From Stieleria sp. JC731 (lineage in GTDB: Bacteria > Planctomycetota > Planctomycetia > Pirellulales > Pirellulaceae): a stretch of 64,000 nucleotides of DNA. A program made the translations under genes and the position numbers. Shown here piece by piece: positions 63,279-64,000 of this stretch. The notes under the pieces were generated by a model that saw nothing but the letters and a program-made list of their open reading frames with translations, was not told the DNA's origin and ran no database searches. How positions within the stretch are numbered: position 1 is the stretch's first letter; each line of letters begins with the position of its first letter. The stretch is from NCBI RefSeq assembly GCF_020966635.1, contig NZ_JAJKFQ010000002.1:248001-312000 (forward strand), read 5' to 3'.

Positions 63279-63601
63279 AAGTTGATCATCAAGCTGAGAT
63301 TAACGAACGAAAATCGTAGCCGCATGCATTGATCTTTCGACACAGTCATCTGCCACGGACTTTCGTTCGGGAGTCGTCAATGCGAAGCCGCCCACGATCG
63401 CATCTCAGACGAGGAACTGATGATCGGCACGCAATCGGCATTTTGAGAGAAAATCACTCCTCTCAGGATCGTCGCGATAGGAATCGACCAATCAAACCAC
63501 TTTAATTTCAGGATGTAAATGTACACAAACTGAAGTGCAACATGTGGCAGTCACCACTGCTCATTGACAACTGGAATTTAAAAGCCAACTGGAGCGTTAA
63601 A
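63279..63601. other. Intergenic region between divergent genes
   Basis: 323 bp. It must carry promoters for the XRE-SnoaL gene (minus) and the secreted protein (plus). I see no gene or clear repeat in it. Confidence 0.45.
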
Positions 63602-64000
63602 ATGCGTTTTGCCTTGATCGCGTTGCTTGTCACATCGATTTCCGCGTGCACCGCAAACGCTGGCACCATTTTGTACGGGTTTGATGAGGCTTCCGATCAG
63701 TTGATCGAAATTGATCCGAACACCGGCGTGAGTACGGCGATCGGCTGGCTTGGCTTTGGCAGGATCGGTGACATTGCGGTTTCGTCAAACGGCACGATTT
63801 ATGGGGCGAAGTACGACACTGATGAACTGGTCAGGATCAATCGATCAACGGGAACAGCGTCGATCGTTGGTAGCTTCGGCGGCTTCACCAATGTCATTGG
63901 TTTGGCTTTCGATAGCGCCGGGACGCTCTATGGAATCGATGACGGTACCGACAGCCTCATCACCATCGATACTGCAACAGGCGCAGGGACGGCGGTCACG
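63602..64000 (+). CDS. Secreted beta-propeller-like protein, N-terminal part (cut by window end)
   Basis: The frame from ATG 63602 is open to the last base, with no stop: 133 codons are visible. A signal peptide MRFALIALLVTSISACTANA is followed by repeats of one type: ILYGFDEASDQLIEIDPNTGVSTAIGWLG, IYGAKYDTDELVRINRSTGTASIVGSFGG, and LYGIDDGTDSLITIDTATGAGTAVT, each about 40 residues. This is typical of secreted beta-propeller (PQQ/NHL-like) proteins, and many planctomycete ones end in PEP-CTERM. The end cannot be seen. Function unknown. Confidence 0.75.
   Translation, partial: MRFALIALLVTSISACTANAGTILYGFDEASDQLIEIDPNTGVSTAIGWLGFGRIGDIAVSSNGTIYGAKYDTDELVRINRSTGTASIVGSFGGFTNVIGLAFDSAGTLYGIDDGTDSLITIDTATGAGTAVT

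Noticed and set aside
1-64000. tRNA or rRNA genes
   Set aside because: No cloverleaf with conserved TTCGA arm or rRNA-like stretch could be recognised by eye; a covariance search would be needed to exclude them fully.

Overview
The window looks like a piece of a planctomycete chromosome, probably from the Rhodopirellula/Pirellulaceae group. The reasons are archaeal-type tetrahydromethanopterin (H4MPT) C1 genes (mtdB, fae), a very large planctomycete-type LamG/dehydrogenase/cytochrome c/ThuA protein, a secreted sulfatase, PEP-CTERM proteins, DUF1559-type proteins and many intergenic palindromic repeats. No rRNA, tRNA or CRISPR array was recognised. The assignment to a group is inference from gene content.

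Region by region: 1-5 kb holds the tail of a PP2C-type phosphatase, rdgB, mtdB, fae, an ATP-grasp protein and a tRNA-dihydrouridine synthase. 5.5-14 kb holds a membrane-anchored coiled-coil protein of 1080 residues and, convergent and overlapping by 18 bp, a 1703-residue TPR protein with an embedded C39-type cysteine peptidase domain. 14-23 kb holds the giant cytochrome protein, a beta-lactamase-fold hydrolase, a small lipoprotein, a zinc-ribbon/PH-domain membrane protein and an alpha/beta hydrolase. 23-28 kb is an RND efflux pair (adaptor plus inner-membrane pump) with a 17-bp palindrome just upstream, followed by a DUF885 metallopeptidase.

29.9-33 kb is repeat-rich: a REP-associated tyrosine transposase (RAYT) bounded by inverted 19-bp ends, a frameshifted remnant of a second RAYT beside it, four copies of a 19-nt palindrome, and a PEP-CTERM gene. 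33-38.6 kb has an ECF sigma gene behind a long inverted repeat, a one-pass membrane protein (possible anti-sigma), two secreted proteins, and a DUF2975/XRE pair with twin related palindromes in front, one of which overlaps the Shine-Dalgarno sequence. 38.6-45 kb has a DUF374 acyltransferase, a DEAD-box helicase, an ankyrin-containing secreted protein and a porin.

45-55 kb is the most unusual part: seven co-directional genes encoding two BRCT/SWIM-zinc-finger proteins (one with pentapeptide repeats), each followed by a helical protein, then a MoxR-type AAA+ ATPase, a DUF5682 protein and a VWA (MIDAS) protein. The last three plus a SWIM protein recall the uncharacterised E. coli yehL-yehM-yehP-yehQ locus. 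It ends at a 25-bp inverted repeat.

55-64 kb holds a secreted planctomycete protein, a DoxX protein, a secreted HExxH protein, a PEP-CTERM protein, a tandem array with a 138-bp period, a sulfatase, an XRE/SnoaL regulator, and the start of a secreted beta-propeller-like protein cut by the window end.
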